Shown here one piece after another: positions 7,141-9,409 of a stretch of DNA of 9,409 nucleotides. The notes below the pieces were generated by a model. The model ran no database searches, was not told where the DNA came from, and saw only the letters and a list, made by a program, of their open reading frames with translations. Position 1 is the first letter of the stretch. Every line of letters starts with the position of its first letter. The translations under genes and the position numbers were made by a program. Source of the DNA: an uncultured Prevotellaceae bacterium (GTDB taxonomy: Bacteria; Bacteroidota; Bacteroidia; Bacteroidales; Bacteroidaceae); the NCBI GenBank assembly GCA_937893145.1, contig CALBJW010000157.1, forward strand, positions 1 to 9,409, given 5' to 3'.

Positions 7141-7169
7141 CACCGATTTAAGAATAAAAGCGACAAATC

Positions 7170-7259
7170 ATGGCAAATACATTCACATACATCAACCTAC
7201 TTTCACTACGACTTAGCAAGTTTGTGGTGAGAAAGGTGCGTATGCGTAATAATGCGTAA
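7170..7259 (+). CDS. leu operon leader peptide
   Basis: A 29-codon reading frame (ATG at 7170, TAA at 7257-7259) encodes a peptide beginning MANTFTYINLLSLRLS and continuing KFVVRKVRMRNNA. Four of six consecutive codons, 10-15, are Leu (CTA, CTT, CTA, CTT at 7197-7214). Val codons follow at 19, 20 and 23. Its place between the promoter and a terminator hairpin before leuA, with Leu codons in a cluster, marks it as a regulatory leader read by ribosomes to sense charged tRNA-Leu. The peptide itself probably has no function. The ATG is the only one giving this arrangement. There is no Shine-Dalgarno, as for other genes here. Confidence 0.8.
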   Translation: MANTFTYINLLSLRLSKFVVRKVRMRNNA

Positions 7260-7310
7260 TAAAATAAAATAATATAATAACCTTTCTCAATTCAGAGGAA
7301 GGTTTTTCTG
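7195..7310 (+). promoter_or_regulatory. Transcription attenuator of the leu operon (alternative hairpins)
   Basis: Segment 2 (7228-7237, TGAGAAAGGT) is the exact reverse complement of segment 3 (7280-7289, ACCTTTCTCA), giving a 10-bp antiterminator. Segment 3 is also the left arm of the terminator: 7279-7288 pairs with 7295-7304 (10 bp, one wobble), followed by five T. The two structures exclude each other. Segment 1 (7195-7206), overlapping the Leu codons, can pair imperfectly with 7227-7237. Inferred logic: a ribosome stalled at Leu codons masks segment 1, frees segment 2 to hold segment 3, and transcription continues. With enough leucine, segment 2 is covered or paired with segment 1 and the terminator forms. 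Confidence 0.75.
7279..7308 (+). terminator. Attenuator terminator hairpin before leuA
   Basis: AACCTTTCTC (7279-7288) pairs with GAGGAAGGTT (7295-7304) around loop AATTCA. The T-run spans 7303-7307. It lies 20 nt past the leader-peptide stop and 57 nt before the leuA ATG, so it must be read through for leuA and leuC to be expressed. Confidence 0.75.
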
Positions 7311-7364
7311 TTTATTACACACCTTGTCTTCCTTTGTTTTGCGATAATAAAAAACTATATAAAA

Positions 7365-8867
7365 ATGGCAGATAGACTTTACATTTTCGACACCACACTC
7401 CGCGATGGAGAGCAGGTACCAGGATGTCAGCTCAACACTGTTGAGAAGATTCAGGTAGCCAAGCAGCTCGAAGCACTCGGAGTGGATGTCATTGAGGCAG
7501 GTTTCCCTGTCAGCAGTCCTGGCGACTTCAACTCTGTGGTTGAAATATCGAAGGCTGTGACATGGCCAACCATCTGTGCCTTGACTCGTGCCGTTGAGAA
7601 GGATATCGATGTGGCAGCAGAAGCATTGAAATATGCTAAGCGCGGTCGTATCCACACAGGTATCGGTACAAGCCCTTCACACATCAAGTACAAGTTCAAC
7701 TCTAATCCTGAAGAAATTATCGAGCGTGCAGTGCGTGCCGTAAAGTACGCAAAGCGCTATGTTGAGGATGTCGAGTTCTATGCAGAAGATGCAGGTCGTA
7801 CAGACAATGAATATCTTGCTCGTGTCATCGATGCAGTAACTAAGGCTGGTGCTACAGTTTGTAACATCCCTGACACTACTGGTTTCCGTGTTCCAAACGA
7901 ATATCAGGAGAAGATAGCATATCTCTACGAGCATGTCGATGCATTTGCAGCAGGAAAGTCGATACTCTCAACTCACTGTCACAACGACCTCGGTATGGCT
8001 ACAGCTAATACCGTTGCTGGTGTACTCGGTGGTGCTCGTCAGGTTGAGGTTACAATCAATGGTATCGGTGAGCGTGCAGGTAACACTTCTCTTGAAGAGG
8101 TTGCCATGATTTTCAAGCTTCACCCAGAGTACAACATCGAGACCAACATCAACACAACAAAGATTTACCCTACATCTCGTATGGTATCATCACTCATGAA
8201 CATGCCTGTTCAGCCAAACAAGGCTATCGTGGGTAAGAACGCCTTTGCTCACTCATCTGGTATTCATCAGGATGGTGTGCTCAAGAACTCTGAGACTTAC
8301 GAAATCATGAATCCTAAGGATGTGGGAATCGAAGAGGCAAGCATCGTACTCACAGCTCGTTCTGGTCGTGCAGCTCTCAAGTATCGTCTCCATATCAATG
8401 GTGTGGATGTTGATGGTGAAAAGCTCGACAAGCTTTATGCAGACTTCCTCGCTCTTGCAGACAAGAAGAAGGAACTCACAGACGATGACATCCTCGTACT
8501 TGCAGGTGCAGAGCGTACTGAAGGTCACAACATAAAACTTGATTATCTTCAGGTGACAACAGGTAAGGGAGTTCGCTCCGTTGCCTCTATCGGTCTTGAC
8601 ATTGCAGGTGAGAAGTTCGAGGCTGCATCAAGTGGTAATGGTCCTGTAGATGCCGCTATCCGTGCTCTCAAGGTCATCATCAAGCGCAACATGATTCTCA
8701 AGGAATTTACAATCCAAGCCATCAGCAAGGGTTCCGACGACCTTGGTAAAGTCCACATGCAGGTTGAGTATGATGGACATATCTACTATGGTTTTGGTGC
8801 CAACACCGACATCGTTACGGCTTCTGTCGAAGCATATATTGACGCAATTAACAAATTTAAGAAATAA
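7365..8867 (+). CDS. leuA: 2-isopropylmalate synthase
   Basis: LeuA condenses acetyl-CoA with 2-oxoisovalerate to give 2-isopropylmalate, the committed step of leucine synthesis, in the cytoplasm. The 500-aa length is normal for the bacterial enzyme. The HMGL-like TIM barrel starts at once, with FDTTLRDGEQVPG (8-20). STHCHNDLGMATANT carries H204 and H206, and GIGERAGNTSLEE carries N240. D14, H204, H206 and N240 are the expected divalent-metal ligands. The region around 270-330 (HSSGIHQDGVLKN) is the linker/subdomain typical of LeuA. The C-terminal allosteric leucine-binding domain is complete, with SGNGPVDAAIRAL from 423 and GFGANTDIVTASVEAY from 476, so feedback inhibition by leucine is likely. 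The ATG at 7365 follows an AT-rich leader without Shine-Dalgarno. Expression probably depends on the upstream attenuator. leuC follows without a gap. Confidence 0.97.
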   Translation: MADRLYIFDTTLRDGEQVPGCQLNTVEKIQVAKQLEALGVDVIEAGFPVSSPGDFNSVVEISKAVTWPTICALTRAVEKDIDVAAEALKYAKRGRIHTGIGTSPSHIKYKFNSNPEEIIERAVRAVKYAKRYVEDVEFYAEDAGRTDNEYLARVIDAVTKAGATVCNIPDTTGFRVPNEYQEKIAYLYEHVDAFAAGKSILSTHCHNDLGMATANTVAGVLGGARQVEVTINGIGERAGNTSLEEVAMIFKLHPEYNIETNINTTKIYPTSRMVSSLMNMPVQPNKAIVGKNAFAHSSGIHQDGVLKNSETYEIMNPKDVGIEEASIVLTARSGRAALKYRLHINGVDVDGEKLDKLYADFLALADKKKELTDDDILVLAGAERTEGHNIKLDYLQVTTGKGVRSVASIGLDIAGEKFEAASSGNGPVDAAIRALKVIIKRNMILKEFTIQAISKGSDDLGKVHMQVEYDGHIYYGFGANTDIVTASVEAYIDAINKFKK

Positions 8868-9409
8868 ATGGGAAAGACTCTTTTTGATAAGATTTGGGAC
8901 GCTCACATCGTTCAGAATGTGGAAGATGGTCCTACACAATTATATATTGACAGACTCTATGCTCACGAGGTGACATCACCTCAGGCATTCGACACACTTC
9001 GCGATAAGGGCATCAAGGCATTCCGCCCAGACCATGTTATCGCAATGCCAGACCACAACACACCTTCAGATCAGCAGGAGCGCATCGACGACCCTATCGG
9101 CAAGAAGCAGGTGGAGACTCTCGCGGCCAACTGTGCTGAGTTTGGTATCAAGCACTTCGCTATGGGTACAAAGGACAACGGTATCATCCATGTTGTTGGT
9201 CCTGAGAAGGCACTCTCACTTCCTGGCATGACTATCGTTTGTGGTGACTCTCATACTTCTACTCACGGTGCCGTAGGTGCTATCGCAATGGGTATCGGTA
9301 CATCTGAGGTTGCTCAGGTACTCGCTTCTCAGTGCATTCTCCAGTCTAAGCCAAAGACTATGCGCATCAACATCGAAGGCACACTCCCTGCCGGCACTAC
9401 TGCCAAGGA
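8868..9409 (+). CDS. leuC: 3-isopropylmalate dehydratase large subunit, N-terminal part (cut by window end)
   Basis: The frame begins MGKTLFDKIWDAHIV and stays open for 180 codons to the end of the window; the family's usual length is about 460 residues. LeuC with LeuD forms isopropylmalate isomerase, an aconitase-family [4Fe-4S] enzyme converting 2-isopropylmalate to 3-isopropylmalate, the step after LeuA. Family motifs seen are DGPTQLYIDRLYAHEVTSPQ, RPDHVIAMPDHNTP, AMGTKDNGIIHVVGPE and VCGDSHTSTHGAVGA (C125, H129, H133). The cluster-binding cysteines of the C-terminal half lie beyond the window. The ATG abuts the leuA stop (TAAATG), indicating translational coupling in one operon. leuD and leuB are expected downstream but cannot be seen. 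Confidence 0.97.
   Translation, partial: MGKTLFDKIWDAHIVQNVEDGPTQLYIDRLYAHEVTSPQAFDTLRDKGIKAFRPDHVIAMPDHNTPSDQQERIDDPIGKKQVETLAANCAEFGIKHFAMGTKDNGIIHVVGPEKALSLPGMTIVCGDSHTSTHGAVGAIAMGIGTSEVAQVLASQCILQSKPKTMRINIEGTLPAGTTAK

Noticed and set aside
7329..7336. TTCCTTTG as a second promoter between the attenuator and leuA
   Set aside because: It is one base off the -7 consensus and has no TTG at the expected distance upstream.

Overview
The window looks like chromosomal DNA of a Bacteroidales bacterium, most likely Prevotella or a close relative. Three things point there. Promoters fit the Bacteroidetes pattern (a TTG about 19-20 nt before TAnnTTTG) and genes lack Shine-Dalgarno sites. A secreted GH31 glycosidase ends in a tail resembling a type IX secretion C-terminal signal. 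The leuA-leuC pair is typical of the order.

Layout. Bases 1-43 hold the terminator of a gene lying outside the window, followed by about 330 nt of non-coding DNA with short GCGCATGAAG-type repeats, some tandem and some inverted. Bases 428-2824 are an AT-rich accessory block: two tandem paralogous two-TM proteins (tentatively STM3941-like) with near-identical leaders and cytosolic domains but diverged membrane segments; a duplicated 47-bp hairpin element between them; a DUF1016/YhcG-type nuclease gene that has lost its catalytic middle; and a small three-TM protein of unknown function. Bases 2853-7021 hold a Nif3-family dinuclear-metal protein followed 2 nt later by a large secreted GH31 alpha-glycosidase, closed by a strong intrinsic terminator at 7053-7090. 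From 7111 the leucine biosynthesis operon begins: promoter, 29-aa leader peptide rich in Leu codons, alternative antiterminator/terminator hairpins, leuA, and leuC cut by the window end.

How the parts work together. leuA and leuC catalyse the first two steps of leucine-specific biosynthesis, and the leader appears to be a complete ribosome-mediated attenuator sensing charged tRNA-Leu. Nif3 and GH31 are probably co-transcribed, with no obvious shared pathway. The accessory block shows duplication, sequence mosaicism and gene decay. The most interesting items are the leu attenuator, the mosaic paralog pair and the paired hairpins between them. No wholly new multi-gene system is visible.
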